From Rhynchopus sp. YZ270_cl-10 (lineage: Eukaryota > Euglenozoa > Diplonemea > Diplonemida > Diplonemidae), in the NCBI GenBank assembly GCA_964035575.1, contig OZ037900.1, positions 558,001 to 622,000 of the forward strand: DNA of 64,000 nucleotides, written 5' to 3'. This document shows positions 63,761 through 64,000 of the stretch, piece after piece. The position numbers were made by a program, and so were the translations under genes. The first letter of the stretch is position 1; the number at the start of each line of letters is the position of its first letter. A model generated the notes under the pieces. The model worked only from the letters and a program-made list of their open reading frames with translations. It was not told the origin of the DNA and searched no databases.

Positions 63761-64000
63761 AATCACCCTAGTGGCTTTGCTTGCACCGTGTAAGTGAACG
63801 ATGGCGGGTCCACAACCGTCAGCAGGCAGCCCACCGCTCCGTTGAAGAGTTGTGAGCTTATAAGTACTCCCCATTCGCTTCACCCAACTCTTAGTGAACG
63901 ATTGAGACAGGAGAGCAAAGTGGGGGATCATAACATCGTTCTCTCGCTCTCGTGTACCGACAGTATAAAAAAAAAAGTGAAGTTATTAATGCAGGCACCT

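Larger units (their letters stand above)
63252..64000. other. Repeat-bearing right edge of the window
   Basis: Class D element 63277-63340, a class A remnant near 63396-63425, an inverted-repeat-like A/T run, a family E copy (63674-63760), and the start of another family E copy at 63976-64000. No gene recognised. Confidence 0.6.

Overview
The window looks like nuclear DNA of a flagellate protist, most likely from Euglenozoa and more like a diplonemid or relative than a trypanosomatid. Reasons: all twelve confident genes lie on the minus strand and most are long single open frames behind pyrimidine-rich tracts ending in AG. The genes include a WD40/EF-hand protein of a type tied to cilia and BspA-like leucine-rich-repeat proteins with a ubiquitin-like head. 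At least one gene (a Golgi SNARE) has a conventional GT-AG intron. This placement is inference: no rRNA, tRNA or spliced-leader gene was found.

Layout. 0-9 kb: gene-poor, with a 70-bp tandem array, a 271-bp tandem duplication, two TA-flanked mini-transposons and many small dispersed hairpins. 9.0-12.2 kb: a 3.17-kb unit with terminal inverted repeats made of CCAGATCTGG palindromes and a 6-bp target duplication; it contains exons of a probable multi-exon gene. 12.4-27.3 kb: a minus-strand cluster of macro-domain protein, MCM10, an unknown protein, an AlkB-like dioxygenase, a type I membrane protein, a coiled-coil protein and a GOS28-type SNARE. 27.3-37 kb: repeat-rich DNA holding a hAT-like element, foldback elements and several candidate short exons. 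37-48.5 kb: a HAD phosphatase, a large type I surface protein and a 1.7-kilo-residue EF-hand/WD40 protein. 48.7-62 kb: three tandem ubiquitin-like/LRR genes. The first two sit in 4,594-bp units that appear identical; the third is an older paralogue, with several transposon insertions that can be dated against empty copies. 62.7-64 kb: a small basic protein and repeats.

The most unusual signal is a set of dispersed short structured elements, found in nearly every intergenic gap and always in the same orientation relative to the minus-strand genes. Their stem sequences change but stay paired (CTAAGC/GCTTAG, ATGTGC/GCACAT, GTGAGC/GCTCAC) around a CTCTCGTG-like loop. A second repeat has intron-like ends (GTAAGT...TTGCAG). 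Both suggest RNA-level function or intron-generating elements and deserve a genome-wide search. The genes do not form one pathway; they are a housekeeping and surface-protein mix.
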